From a virus, in the IMG/VR virus record IMGVR_UViG_3300014911_000010, positions 1 to 49,829 of that record: 49,829 nt of DNA. One strand, given 5' to 3'. The position numbers and the translations under genes are program-made. Positions 29,074-37,734 of the stretch are shown here, piece by piece; position 1 is the first letter of the stretch, and every line of letters begins with the position of its first letter. Under the pieces are notes generated by a model. That model had not been told where the DNA came from. It searched no databases and was given only the letters and a program-made list of their open reading frames with translations.

Positions 29074-29251
29074 AAAAATAGTAATCTATCGGGAAACTGA
29101 CCCAGAACTCTACAGGCTGGTTGATAAGATAAGTATTACTCCATTTGGGGTAATCAAGTTTGAAGAAAGACCAGTAAAGGAGATAAGGATGAAAGAAAAC
29201 AAACCTTATTTAATAGTGACAATTGAAAAAACTGATTTATTAAAGGAATGA
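29057..29251 (+). CDS. small beta-rich unknown protein (64 residues)
   Basis: Sixty-four residues, beta-strand rich (KIVIYRETDPELYRLVDKIS, KENKPYLIVTIEKTD). Overlaps the glycosyltransferase by 17 bases and is the last gene before the portal promoter. Not recognised. Confidence 0.6.
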   Translation: MEKDYEKIVIYRETDPELYRLVDKISITPFGVIKFEERPVKEIRMKENKPYLIVTIEKTDLLKE

Positions 29252-29257
29252 GAGGTA

Positions 29258-29285
29258 TTGACAAAAGTTATTGTTTTGTTATATT
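29258..29285 (+). promoter_or_regulatory. sigma-70 type promoter of the head gene block
   Basis: TTGACA (29258-29263), 16-base spacer, TATATT (29280-29285). It is followed by a GGCGG/CCGCC hairpin (29304-29320). It lies within a longer open frame that starts at TTG 29271, which therefore cannot be the real portal start. Confidence 0.6.
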
Positions 29286-29303
29286 AAAGTTAACAGAAGA
29301 ACT

Positions 29304-29327
29304 GGCGGTGGATTGCCGCCTTTGTTT
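29304..29327 (+). other. terminator-like hairpin in the portal leader
   Basis: GGCGG (29304-29308) pairs with CCGCC (29316-29320), followed by TTTGTTT and then the ATG at 29331. A GC stem plus T-rich run between promoter and start codon may attenuate the head operon. Confidence 0.5.
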
Positions 29328-29330
29328 ATT

Positions 29331-31541
29331 ATGGACTTTCTTGGAAAAATACTAAACAGGTTTGGATTTTATAGAAAACCAAAAGAAATTCCTAAACAAT
29401 CCAAAGGAACGGAGATTTTACCCTGGAGTGAAATTCCAGATGATGTTGATATTGTATTTCCTTCAAGACCTGACAGGATAAAAAAAGAAAATTACCTAAC
29501 AGAAGTAAAAAGTTGGGTTCAGGCTTGTGTTAATGCTATTGCGGATGAGGTGGCTACTATAGAATTTCATCTTTACAGAAAAAAAGGGAAAGAGTTAGAA
29601 GAAGTAAATGACCATCCTTTGCTTGATTTGCTTTATAGGGTAAATGATTTTACTACCAAGTTTGACCATGTCTGGCTTACTCAGGCTTATTTGGAATTAA
29701 CTGGAGAAGCCCCTTGGCTTTTAGATAGAGAAGGAGGAAAACTACCTGTTTCTATCTATTTATTAAGACCTGATAAATTGTCTATTGTTTTTGACAAAGA
29801 GAATGTAATCGGAGGATGGACTTACGAACCAAGTCCAGGAAATAAGTTAACCTTTGGTAAAGACGATGTTATTCTTATTAGGTATCCAAGTTTTGTAAAG
29901 CCGTTTAGAGGAAGAGGAACGTTGGAAGGAGTAAGAGAGACAATAGAATTAGATAAATATGCAGAGGAATGGAATGTAAACTTTTTCTTTAATGCTGCAA
30001 GACCAGATGCAATTCTTTCTACTGATCAGAAACTTACAGAAGAGCAAATAAAAAGAATCGCTGTTCAATGGGATAAGAAGTTTAAAGGAATAGGTAAGAG
30101 AGGAAAATTAGCAATTCTTGAGGCAGGTTTAAAATATCAGCCAATGCAGTTAAGCCAGAAAGATATGGATTTTATTGAACAGCAGAGATTTAGTAGAGAT
30201 AAGATTCTTTCTATCTTTAGGGTGCCGAAGCCTGTTGTTGCTATTACGGAAGATGTTAATCGTGCCAATTCAGAGGCTGCTCAGTATGCTTTTGCAAGGT
30301 GGACGATTAGACCAAAAATGAAAAGGATTGTAGAGCAGTTGAATGAGTTTTTGGTTCCAATGTTTGGGGATGATTTATACTTAGACTTTGAAGACCCTGT
30401 TCCTGAAAATGTAGAATTAAAGGTAAAAAAATATAAAGAAGCACTTGGACCAAGTGGTTGGATGACAATAAATGAGGTAAGAAAAAGAGAAGGATTGCCT
30501 CCGATTGAGAATGGAGATTCAGTAATGAGACCAATGAGCGTTATTGGACAAGGAGAAACAACAAAGATGATTTCATTTCCTGTTAAGAAAAAAGAAAAAG
30601 ATTATCCACAGAAATTTGTTTATCCAAGAAAAGAATTTAAAAAACGAGGATTGGAGGATGTGAATAAAGCTATAAAGGAGGTTATAAAACAGCATCTTAA
30701 AATAAAAAAGAACCGAGTAAAAAAAAACGAAATAATTAAGGATGTAAAGAGGTTCTGGTATAAACAGATAGAAATTCAAGAAAAGCATGAAAATATATTT
30801 ATTACAAAGTTAAGGGATTTGTTTGATTCACAAGAAAAAGAGGTTATTTCAAAGTTAAAGAAAAAGAGTATAGAAATTCTGGCAGAGTTAAGGCAAAAGC
30901 AATTGCCTGATATTTACAAGGACTACTGGCATAAGATGAAGTCAAGTATCCCTGCTCTTTTATTAGATGTGAGAAAAGAAAATAAGAAATTTGTTGTCAA
31001 ACTAACTCCTACCTTGGGAAATACTATAAATGATATAGGGGAGTATACTTTGGATGAGATGAATATTGAGCAGGAATTTGAAAACAATAAAAGAGTAGAA
31101 GAATATCTTGATAAATACCCAATTAAGTTTTCTGACTCAGTTAATAAAAGAACAAATAGAATGATAAGAAAAACATTAAAGGAAGGAATGGCAGAAGGAG
31201 AGAGTATTTACAAATTAACAAAAAGAGTAGAAGAGGTTTTCAAGATTGCCAAAACAAGCAGAGCACAAATGATAGCCAGAACGGAAACATCAAGAGCAGC
31301 AAATTTTGCTACTGTTGAGGCGTATAAACAATCAGGAGTAGTTAAAGCAAAAAAATGGCTTACCGCTTTTGATGAAAGAACCTGTGGGGCATGTAAGGCA
31401 ATGGATGGGAAGATTGTTAGTTTAAATAAGAACTTCTTTAATAAAGGAGATAGTTATATGGGAATAGAATTCGATTATGATGCTGTATCTCATCCTCCCT
31501 TGCACTGTTCCTGCCGTTGTACTGTTATTCCAGTAATATGA
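29331..31541 (+). CDS. portal protein fused to MuF head-morphogenesis domain (736 residues)
   Basis: The N-terminal about 430 residues are an HK97-type portal: VKSWVQACVNAIADEVATIE, a long LRPDKLSIVFDKENVIGGW section and FSRDKILSIFRVPKPVVAIT. The portal forms the ring through which DNA enters. The last about 180 residues (ARTETSRAANFATVEAYKQS, DERTCGACKAMDG, HPPLHCSCRCTVIPV) are a MuF/minor-head domain with its Cys pair and terminal CRC. In many phages these are two genes. ATG 29331 (MDFLGKILNRFGF) is chosen because the promoter lies between 29271 and it. Confidence 0.88.
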   Translation: MDFLGKILNRFGFYRKPKEIPKQSKGTEILPWSEIPDDVDIVFPSRPDRIKKENYLTEVKSWVQACVNAIADEVATIEFHLYRKKGKELEEVNDHPLLDLLYRVNDFTTKFDHVWLTQAYLELTGEAPWLLDREGGKLPVSIYLLRPDKLSIVFDKENVIGGWTYEPSPGNKLTFGKDDVILIRYPSFVKPFRGRGTLEGVRETIELDKYAEEWNVNFFFNAARPDAILSTDQKLTEEQIKRIAVQWDKKFKGIGKRGKLAILEAGLKYQPMQLSQKDMDFIEQQRFSRDKILSIFRVPKPVVAITEDVNRANSEAAQYAFARWTIRPKMKRIVEQLNEFLVPMFGDDLYLDFEDPVPENVELKVKKYKEALGPSGWMTINEVRKREGLPPIENGDSVMRPMSVIGQGETTKMISFPVKKKEKDYPQKFVYPRKEFKKRGLEDVNKAIKEVIKQHLKIKKNRVKKNEIIKDVKRFWYKQIEIQEKHENIFITKLRDLFDSQEKEVISKLKKKSIEILAELRQKQLPDIYKDYWHKMKSSIPALLLDVRKENKKFVVKLTPTLGNTINDIGEYTLDEMNIEQEFENNKRVEEYLDKYPIKFSDSVNKRTNRMIRKTLKEGMAEGESIYKLTKRVEEVFKIAKTSRAQMIARTETSRAANFATVEAYKQSGVVKAKKWLTAFDERTCGACKAMDGKIVSLNKNFFNKGDSYMGIEFDYDAVSHPPLHCSCRCTVIPVI

Positions 31542-31545
31542 CCTA

Positions 31546-31575
31546 TTGACAAATAAAATAGAGTTGTAGTAAAAT
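31546..31575 (+). promoter_or_regulatory. probable promoter of the protease/capsid genes
   Basis: TTGACA (31546-31551), 18-base spacer, TAAAAT (31570-31575). The -10 is weaker. It is followed by a GGTCG box (31583-31587) and the hairpin below. It would give extra transcription for the abundant capsid protein. Confidence 0.5.
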
Positions 31576-31591
31576 AACTAAAGGTCGGCAA

Positions 31592-31635
31592 AAGTCTGAC
31601 AGAAAAACTGAGGACTTAGCAATAAGTCCTCTTTT
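31592..31635 (+). promoter_or_regulatory. attenuator-like hairpin before the prohead protease
   Basis: GAGGACTTA (31610-31618) pairs with TAAGTCCTC (31623-31631) around a GCAA tetraloop: 9 bp followed by TTTT. Upstream AAGTC (31592-31596) can pair with GACTT (31613-31617) of the left arm, with CAG/CTG (31600-31602 with 31608-31610) inside, which would break the main hairpin. This is the layout of an attenuator, 9-12 bases before ATG 31644. Confidence 0.5.
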
Positions 31636-31643
31636 AATAAAAT

Positions 31644-33185
31644 ATGGAAAAAAAATCAATAGAAGCGTTAGTTGAGAAAAAAGGTGGTAAGTTAGTTGCT
31701 ATTGCCTCTACTGAGACAAAAGACAGAATGGGGGATGTTATTAAAGCAGAAGGTTGGGATTTAAAGAATTTTAAGAAAAATCCTGTTATTCAATTTGCTC
31801 ATAAATATGACCAGCCTCCTATTGGTATTGCAGAAAATATAAGAGTGCAAGATAAAAAACTTATTTTTGAACCAGTTTTTCACGAGATAACTCAACTTGC
31901 GAGAGATGTTAAAAGAATGTTTGAAGAAGGAATAATGAGGGCATTTTCCGTTGGATTTATTCCTAAAAAATTTATTAACGAAAAAGGCGAGGAGGTTGAG
32001 CCAAAAATGAGGGATAATATAATTGCTGAAGCCGAATTGTTAGAAATATCTGCTGTTCCTATTCCAGCAAATGCTGAGGCATTAACGCTACCGAAAGAAT
32101 ATACAGAAAAGGAGAGCAAAGAGGTTTGTAATTGGATAAAGGGCAAACTGAAATGTAGTAACCAAAAATCATTAGAAAATGAAGCGGATGAAATTAGTGA
32201 TGCAGAAATGAAACCCTATCCAAATGAGCATACCTGCGTTCTGACTGATGTGAAGAAATATGATAAGTTTGCCAGAAAGAATTGTGCTGTCAAGCATGAT
32301 GGAAAGTGTATTGATTATATCTTTGGAATTAAGAATGGTAAGTCGGAGCTTCACTCTATGAGGTATAAAATTGATGTCTGGACTGAGTCTGCGGCAAGAG
32401 CACATTGCAAAGAACATAAAGGGATTAAGTTTGAACCAGCTGCTCCCAAAAAGACAGAGGAAGAGATTGAGTTAAAGGGAGTTATTCCCTATAAGAATAC
32501 AGGAAAGGCTCCTGAAAATGAACCCTGGGATGCTGGGGCAGAATTAAAGAAAGCGACAGGTGACGCTAAAAAGTTAAGAACAATGCACGCCTGGGTTGAT
32601 ACGAGTGATGATAATTTTGACCCTTCTGAAAGGAAATGGTATAAACTGCCCCATCACAAAGGAGATGGCACACAACCAGCGGTTTGGAGGGGGGTAGCTG
32701 CAGCAATGGGTGCTTTATTTGGAGCGAGAGGAGGAGTAGATATTCCTTCAAGTGATAGAAGGGGAGTTTACAATCATTTAGCAAAGCATTATAAAGAATT
32801 TGATAAAACTCCTCCTGAATTTAGAGAGTATACTGAGTCCGAGTTAAAATCTATGAGCGAAGCTGGTGATATTTATATAGAACCAACTGAAACGGAAGTT
32901 CAAGAAAAAGAAGGAAGAGTTTTGTCTGGTAAAAACAGAAAACAGATTGAAGAGGCAGTTTCAATTTTGAAACAAGCAGTTTCCACTTTGCAGAAGTTGC
33001 TCAAAGCAACTGAGCCTGCTAAAAGTGGGGAAGGCAAACTGAAAAAAGGTCGCTCAGAGGAGGCACAGGAACCACTGAGGAACAGGGTTGTAGTGCGGGC
33101 TCTGCAAAAAATGTCTGGTGATTTAAGCCAGATATTGAACCAAATTAAAAGAACTAAAAAAAATGGAAAGAAAACAAGCTCCTGA
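31644..33185 (+). CDS. HK97-type prohead protease with long C-terminal extension (513 residues)
   Basis: Residues 1-155 are a peptidase of family S78: KNPVIQFAHKYDQPPIG holds the catalytic His53 and IMRAFSVGFIPKKF the Ser102, then EISAVPIPANAEAL. It cleaves the scaffold part of the capsid protein. Residues about 185-255 (HTCVLTDVKKYDKFARKNC, then WTESAARAHCKEHKG) and about 275-390 (PWDAGAELKKATGDAKKL, KWYKLPHHKGDGT, SSDRRGVYNHLAKHYKEF) are extra domains seen in some phage proteases of this group. The last 23 bases overlap the capsid gene. Confidence 0.85.
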   Translation: MEKKSIEALVEKKGGKLVAIASTETKDRMGDVIKAEGWDLKNFKKNPVIQFAHKYDQPPIGIAENIRVQDKKLIFEPVFHEITQLARDVKRMFEEGIMRAFSVGFIPKKFINEKGEEVEPKMRDNIIAEAELLEISAVPIPANAEALTLPKEYTEKESKEVCNWIKGKLKCSNQKSLENEADEISDAEMKPYPNEHTCVLTDVKKYDKFARKNCAVKHDGKCIDYIFGIKNGKSELHSMRYKIDVWTESAARAHCKEHKGIKFEPAAPKKTEEEIELKGVIPYKNTGKAPENEPWDAGAELKKATGDAKKLRTMHAWVDTSDDNFDPSERKWYKLPHHKGDGTQPAVWRGVAAAMGALFGARGGVDIPSSDRRGVYNHLAKHYKEFDKTPPEFREYTESELKSMSEAGDIYIEPTETEVQEKEGRVLSGKNRKQIEEAVSILKQAVSTLQKLLKATEPAKSGEGKLKKGRSEEAQEPLRNRVVVRALQKMSGDLSQILNQIKRTKKNGKKTSS

Positions 33186-34296
33186 AGAACCTACTAAAGA
33201 AGAAAATGAAAAGGCTGGAGAAGAAGAGATTGAAGAAGAGGCAGAAAAGGCTGCTCAAAAAATCTCTGCTTATCTGAATCTGGACGAATTAAAAGAAAAG
33301 GTTGATAGACTAATTAAGAAAGAATCTGTAGCCAGTAAGATTTATAGCGAAGCAGATACACAGAAGGATTTGAACGAATTAAGTAAAGATGAAAAGATTG
33401 TTGCTTTTTTCCGTGCTTTGATAAGACCAGAAGGACCAGACCACGTAGTTCTTAAGGCGTTGAGTGAAGGAACTGCTGCTGACGGAGGCTATCTTTTTCC
33501 TGATGAATTCAGAGCAGAAATTATTAGAGAGTTGGAAGAACCTCACAGAATGAGAAGTTTGGTAAGGGTTGTTCCCATGAAGAGGGATGTTTTGAAAGTT
33601 CCTAAACTTGGGAGCAAACCTAAGGTTACCTGGACCGCAGAAAATGCATCAAAGAGTACTACTACTGCTGATTTCTCCCAGAAAACTCTTACTGCTTACA
33701 AGCTGACTGCGATTTTGTATGCCTCTGAAGAATTGATTGAAGATTCAACTGAGATTGATGTTGTTAAATTGATAGTTAGTTTGTTTGCTGAAGCGATTGC
33801 TGATAAAGAAGACCAGGCAATTACTGCTGGTACTGGTTCAGGACAGCCTACTGGGTTAACTAATTGTTCTATTAGTTCTGTTAGTTGCTCTGGAAATCTT
33901 GATTTTGACGATATTATCAATCTGATTTATGCGTTGCCTTCAAGGTATCGGGTGAATGCGAAGTTCCTTGTTCATAACACTAACATTAGGGAGATGAGAA
34001 AGATTAAGGATAATAATGGTAGATATCTTTGGCAAGAAGCTGTGGCTCCTGGACAGCCAGCAACCTTTCATGGTTATCCTGTGATAGAGAACAATTACTT
34101 GCCTGAGAGCGAAATTTACTTTGGAGACTTTAAGAGAGGTTATTGGCTCGGTGATAGAAAGAGAATGAGCGTGACTGTTAGTAATGTAGCTGGAACTGCT
34201 TGGGAGAAGGACCAGGTTGGTATCAGGGTTGTAGAGAGGATTGCAGGTAACTGTGTGTTGGAGAATGCAATCAGGAAACTGACTGGAATACCATAA
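33163..34296 (+). CDS. major capsid protein, HK97 fold (377 residues)
   Basis: The first about 105 residues are a charged helical delta/scaffold domain (EEEIEEEAEKAAQKISAYLN, coiled coil). The fold then starts at EGTAADGGYLFPDEFRAEII, with HRMRSLVRVVPM, WTAENASKSTTTADFSQKTL and SEELIEDSTEIDVV, all typical of HK97-type capsid proteins. DKEDQAITAGTGSGQPTGL is the E-loop/P-domain section and FGDFKRGYWLGDRKRMSVTV the A-domain. It forms the icosahedral shell. The protease probably removes the delta domain. Confidence 0.9.
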   Translation: MERKQAPEEPTKEENEKAGEEEIEEEAEKAAQKISAYLNLDELKEKVDRLIKKESVASKIYSEADTQKDLNELSKDEKIVAFFRALIRPEGPDHVVLKALSEGTAADGGYLFPDEFRAEIIRELEEPHRMRSLVRVVPMKRDVLKVPKLGSKPKVTWTAENASKSTTTADFSQKTLTAYKLTAILYASEELIEDSTEIDVVKLIVSLFAEAIADKEDQAITAGTGSGQPTGLTNCSISSVSCSGNLDFDDIINLIYALPSRYRVNAKFLVHNTNIREMRKIKDNNGRYLWQEAVAPGQPATFHGYPVIENNYLPESEIYFGDFKRGYWLGDRKRMSVTVSNVAGTAWEKDQVGIRVVERIAGNCVLENAIRKLTGIP

Positions 34297-34308
34297 TGTT
34301 AGAACTAT

Positions 34309-34351
34309 AAGAGAAAGGGTATGTTCCGCCTTCCAACTTACTCTTTCTCTT
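34309..34351 (+). other. hairpin between the capsid gene and the next head gene
   Basis: AAGAGAAAG (34309-34317) pairs with CTTTCTCTT (34343-34351), extended by GTA/TAC after one mismatch. No T-tract follows, so it is more likely a processing or stability hairpin that protects the capsid message than a terminator. Confidence 0.5.
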
Positions 34352-34361
34352 TACCTATACT

Positions 34362-34568
34362 ATGCAAAAAATTATTTATCTCAAAGATTATCAAAATCAT
34401 AAAAAAGGAGAGGTTGAGATTGTGAGTAATAATGTTGCTCACGGATTGATTGAGCAAGGAGTGGCAAACCTTTTTGGTTATCAGGCTGAAGCATTATTTA
34501 AGCCACCTGTAGATAAGATGATGCGGACGACAAGAAGAAAAACTAAAGGTCGTTATTCTACAAAGTAA
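34362..34568 (+). CDS. small conserved head-region protein (68 residues)
   Basis: IIYLKDYQNHKKGEVEIVSN followed by NVAHGLIEQGVANL matches a short family often found just after phage capsid genes (K-x-x-x-LKDYxxHKKGDxxEVxNNxAHGLIE), with unknown role, perhaps a head accessory or head-fibre part. The basic tail (TTRRKTKGRYSTK) overlaps an AAAGGTCG at 34545 that is in-gene. Confidence 0.65.
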   Translation: MQKIIYLKDYQNHKKGEVEIVSNNVAHGLIEQGVANLFGYQAEALFKPPVDKMMRTTRRKTKGRYSTK

Positions 34569-34577
34569 TCTCACAAT

Positions 34578-34886
34578 ATGGAAAAGAAAATTAGAGTACC
34601 ATCTCCTACAATTTTAACAGGCAAGGAGATGATAGACGAGGCTTCCCGTGTATTAAGGGCAGAAGTGGAAAGACAACGGGGTATTGTTCGCAACAGAGAA
34701 GGAAAGATTATCAGGAATAAAGAGTGGCTGGAGGAAAGAATAGAATACCTGAAGGAGAAAAGAAAGATTATCAAAGAAAGAGTTAAATTATTGAAAGACA
34801 AAACCAAAAAGAAGGATTTAGAGAATAGGTTAACCTTAATTGCAGAAGAAATAAAGCAAAGGTCAGAAGAATTAAAAAATAAATAA
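34578..34886 (+). CDS. coiled-coil head-region protein (102 residues)
   Basis: Nearly all helical and very charged (EASRVLRAEVERQRGIVRNR, LEERIEYLKEKRKIIKERVK). No family recognised. It lies between two head genes, so an accessory structural or assembly role is possible. Confidence 0.55.
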   Translation: MEKKIRVPSPTILTGKEMIDEASRVLRAEVERQRGIVRNREGKIIRNKEWLEERIEYLKEKRKIIKERVKLLKDKTKKKDLENRLTLIAEEIKQRSEELKNK

Positions 34887-34896
34887 ATAAACTAAA

Positions 34897-35319
34897 ATGG
34901 CAAATGTAGTTTACAACGCTTTCAAAAAGAACATAATGAACGGCTCAATTGACTTGGACTCTGACACTATCAAGGTAATGCTTGTTACTTCCAGTTATAC
35001 CCCAGACCAGGACAATCACGATTATAAGGATGATGTGACCAACGAGGTTTCTGGCACTGGTTATACTGCTGGGGGAGAAGCGTTGGCTAATAAATCGGTA
35101 ACTCAGGACAATACCAACGACAAGGGAGTTTTTGACGCAGACGATGTGACTTGGTCAAACTCAACGATTACAGCGAGAGGAGCGGTGTTGTATAAGGACA
35201 CAGGAGATGCTTCTACTTCTCCATTGATTTGTTATTTTGACTTTGGAGAAGACAAGAGTTCAAATAATGGAAACTTTAAGATTCAGTGGAATGCTGATGG
35301 GATTATCAACCTTTCTTAA
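34897..35319 (+). CDS. virion structural protein family, head decoration or head-tail (140 residues)
   Basis: MANVVYNAFKKNIMNGSIDL, DTIKVMLVTSSYTPDQDNHD, GVFDADDVTWSNSTITARGA and LICYFDFGEDKSSNNGNFKI follow, in order, a widespread phage family (ANxxYNxxKxxFLxGxIDLxxDTIKVxLV ... GxFDADDVTF) found near capsid genes. The beta-rich fold suggests decoration or head-tail joining, but the exact role is not known. Confidence 0.7.
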   Translation: MANVVYNAFKKNIMNGSIDLDSDTIKVMLVTSSYTPDQDNHDYKDDVTNEVSGTGYTAGGEALANKSVTQDNTNDKGVFDADDVTWSNSTITARGAVLYKDTGDASTSPLICYFDFGEDKSSNNGNFKIQWNADGIINLS

Positions 35320-35325
35320 TGATGA

Positions 35326-37731
35326 ATGGAGCAACTAAATTCCACAACTTGGAAGCACATCCAGAAGGACGACTGGAGAGAGCGTCTTGAGGTTGTTATT
35401 GGCGATGATAAACAGCCAGATTTTAAGCCACAGATAAAAATCCAGAAATGGGATAACGAGGTAAATGCCTCTTTCAGATTAGTTGACGATGAAAAAGGAA
35501 CGCCGATTATCAAGCAAGTTGGCGAAAAGATAAGTTATATCAAACCCAAAAAAGACCTGTTCTTTTACAACTTAAAAAGGAGTGAAGAACTGAAAGAAGG
35601 CGGTTATGAGTTTGAAGTTGTCCTAAAAGAAAAGCCAAGCACGAATAAACTGCAATTCACGATTAGAACGAAAGGATTGAAGTTTTACTATCAGCCACCG
35701 CTTGATGAAGAGGAAAAGAATAATCCAGAAGTTGACCACTGCACTCCAACAGATTGCTATGATAAAGATGGAAATGTAATTATCCACAGACCCGAAAATG
35801 TAGTTGGTTCTTATGCGGTTTACCACGAAAGCAAAGCAGGTGATTATTCCAAGATGGGAAAGAAGAATTACCGAGCAGGCAAGGCATTTCACATCTACCG
35901 ACCAAAAATAACAGACGCTAACGGAAACTGGACTTGGGGAAAACTAAACATAGATGAGAAAAAAGGAATTTTAACAATAGAAATTGACCAGAATTTCTTG
36001 GATAAGGCGGTTTATCCTGTGAAGATTGACCCGACTTTTGGGTATACGACAATTGGAGGTAGTACTTATTCTGAAGTTTATGAAATAGATGGTTCTAAAT
36101 TTTTAGGAGCGTCTGGAAACGGAACAAGTATTACTGTTTATGAGGATTCACCATTTCCTTTTAAGTTTGCTCTTTATGATACAAGTGGTAATTTAATATC
36201 AAATGGATATACCAGTGAAGGAAGTCCGTCTACATATCCAGGATGGTTTACATTATCATTTGTTACAGCACCAGTATTATCTGCACAAGATTATGTTATT
36301 TGTTGGTGGCAAAAATATACAGTTTCTTATGGGAGCGTTTATTATGATACTGGAGATACTAATCAGGGATATTATGTATCAGCAGATAATTCCTTAGATT
36401 ATACTGCTTATGACCCAGTAAGTTGGAATAACAATAATAAAAAATACTCCATCTACTGCACCTATACAGCAGCAGGACAAGATGTAACAGTAACCCTAGC
36501 AGTCCAGACAATAACAAGTAGTCAGCCATCCCCGACAGTAACAGCCCAAAAGAATGTAACCATATCAACAGCAACCCAGACATTAGCATCAGCCCTATTA
36601 GCAATTACCCTATCATTAGGAGCAGGGATTGGAGTAAACGCACAGACAGGGACGGTTAGTCAATTAAGCCCGACAGTATCTACCCAAAAGCAGGTAACAG
36701 TTACTCCGAATACTCAGACAGCCAGTTTCGCCCAGCAAAGTCCCACAATAACAGCCCAAGAGAGCGTCAGCGTTTCAGTATCGGTTCAGACGATTAGTTC
36801 TAATCAGTTAAGCCCGACAATAGCAACCCAAAAGAGCGTTAGTATATCGGCGAATACCCAGACAATTACAGGCAGTCAGTTAAGCCCGACAGTATCAGCA
36901 CAGAAGCAAACAACGATTACTCCCAGTGTCCAATCAATCAGTTCTTCACAACCTGCAATTTCCGTCAATTATGGCTATCAGGTCTCAGTATCAGCAGAGA
37001 CGGCTGCTTTCAGTCAGTTAAGCCCGACAATAACTACCCAGAAGAATGTCAGTATTTCGGCAGGCGTTCAGACAATAACGGCTAATTTATTAAGCCCTAC
37101 TCTGTTGATACAGGGACAGATAACGATTACCCCGAATGTCCAGACAATCAGTTCTTCTCAGCCAGCAATCTCTGTTAATTACGATTACCAGATTTCAGTA
37201 TCAACGGAAACGATTAGTTTAAGTCAATTAAGTCCAACGGTATCAACTGAAGGAGGTGTTAGTATTTCAGTAGGAGTTCAAACGATAACCAGTTCTTTGC
37301 CAAGTATAAGTGTAGTAGTTGCTGGAAACATTACTATAACGTCTGAAGTTCAAGTTTTAACTACTTCTCAACTTTCTTTTTCAATTATTACTGACCAGGT
37401 TATTGGAGTAGGAATTCAGGAGTTAACATTTAGTATTTTTACTTCTGACATTTCAGGTGGAGCGGTAATAGATGCTTCGGTTCAGGTATTGACTTTTTCA
37501 GTTCAATTGCCTACGATTTCGACTCAAGGAGAAGCTGCAATTTCAGCGGGAGTTCAGGAACTTACTTTTAGCATCCCAGATTATACAATATCAACAGAAC
37601 TTTTTAATCCTTACAAACTAAAAAGAGGTATTTATTCAAAAAGAACTTCACCTTATATTTCTAAAAAGGGTATTTACTCAAAAGGAGATTCACCTTATAA
37701 AATAAAAAGAGATATTTATTCAAAAGTATAA
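35326..37731 (+). CDS. large repeat-rich virion surface protein (801 residues)
   Basis: About residues 1-230 are a globular beta-rich domain found in some tail or head proteins (WKHIQKDDWRERLEVVIGDD, GKLNIDEKKGILTIEIDQNF). About 390-755 consist of some 15 short repeats of about 20-25 residues with the pattern SVQTISSxQLSPTVxxQKxVTIS, beta-strand forming. The end has three copies of a basic 12-13-residue unit, PYxxKKGIYSK (about 759-800). This looks like a fibrous or Ig-like surface protein of the head or neck. Low sequence complexity suggests quick change by repeat number. Confidence 0.7.
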   Translation: MEQLNSTTWKHIQKDDWRERLEVVIGDDKQPDFKPQIKIQKWDNEVNASFRLVDDEKGTPIIKQVGEKISYIKPKKDLFFYNLKRSEELKEGGYEFEVVLKEKPSTNKLQFTIRTKGLKFYYQPPLDEEEKNNPEVDHCTPTDCYDKDGNVIIHRPENVVGSYAVYHESKAGDYSKMGKKNYRAGKAFHIYRPKITDANGNWTWGKLNIDEKKGILTIEIDQNFLDKAVYPVKIDPTFGYTTIGGSTYSEVYEIDGSKFLGASGNGTSITVYEDSPFPFKFALYDTSGNLISNGYTSEGSPSTYPGWFTLSFVTAPVLSAQDYVICWWQKYTVSYGSVYYDTGDTNQGYYVSADNSLDYTAYDPVSWNNNNKKYSIYCTYTAAGQDVTVTLAVQTITSSQPSPTVTAQKNVTISTATQTLASALLAITLSLGAGIGVNAQTGTVSQLSPTVSTQKQVTVTPNTQTASFAQQSPTITAQESVSVSVSVQTISSNQLSPTIATQKSVSISANTQTITGSQLSPTVSAQKQTTITPSVQSISSSQPAISVNYGYQVSVSAETAAFSQLSPTITTQKNVSISAGVQTITANLLSPTLLIQGQITITPNVQTISSSQPAISVNYDYQISVSTETISLSQLSPTVSTEGGVSISVGVQTITSSLPSISVVVAGNITITSEVQVLTTSQLSFSIITDQVIGVGIQELTFSIFTSDISGGAVIDASVQVLTFSVQLPTISTQGEAAISAGVQELTFSIPDYTISTELFNPYKLKRGIYSKRTSPYISKKGIYSKGDSPYKIKRDIYSKV
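36480..37731 (+). repeat. repeat tract coding beta repeats and a basic C-terminal triplet
   Basis: The codons for the SVQTISS...SPTVxxQK repeats and, from about 37600, for three PYxxK(K/R)xIYSK units. Copies differ at the DNA level, so they have aged or been selected. No stop interrupts them. Confidence 0.75.
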
Positions 37732-37734
37732 AAT

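Noticed and set aside
29271-29330. Portal start at TTG 29271
   Set aside because: The -10 box (29280-29285) and the GGCGG/CCGCC hairpin lie inside this stretch, so the portal starts at ATG 29331.
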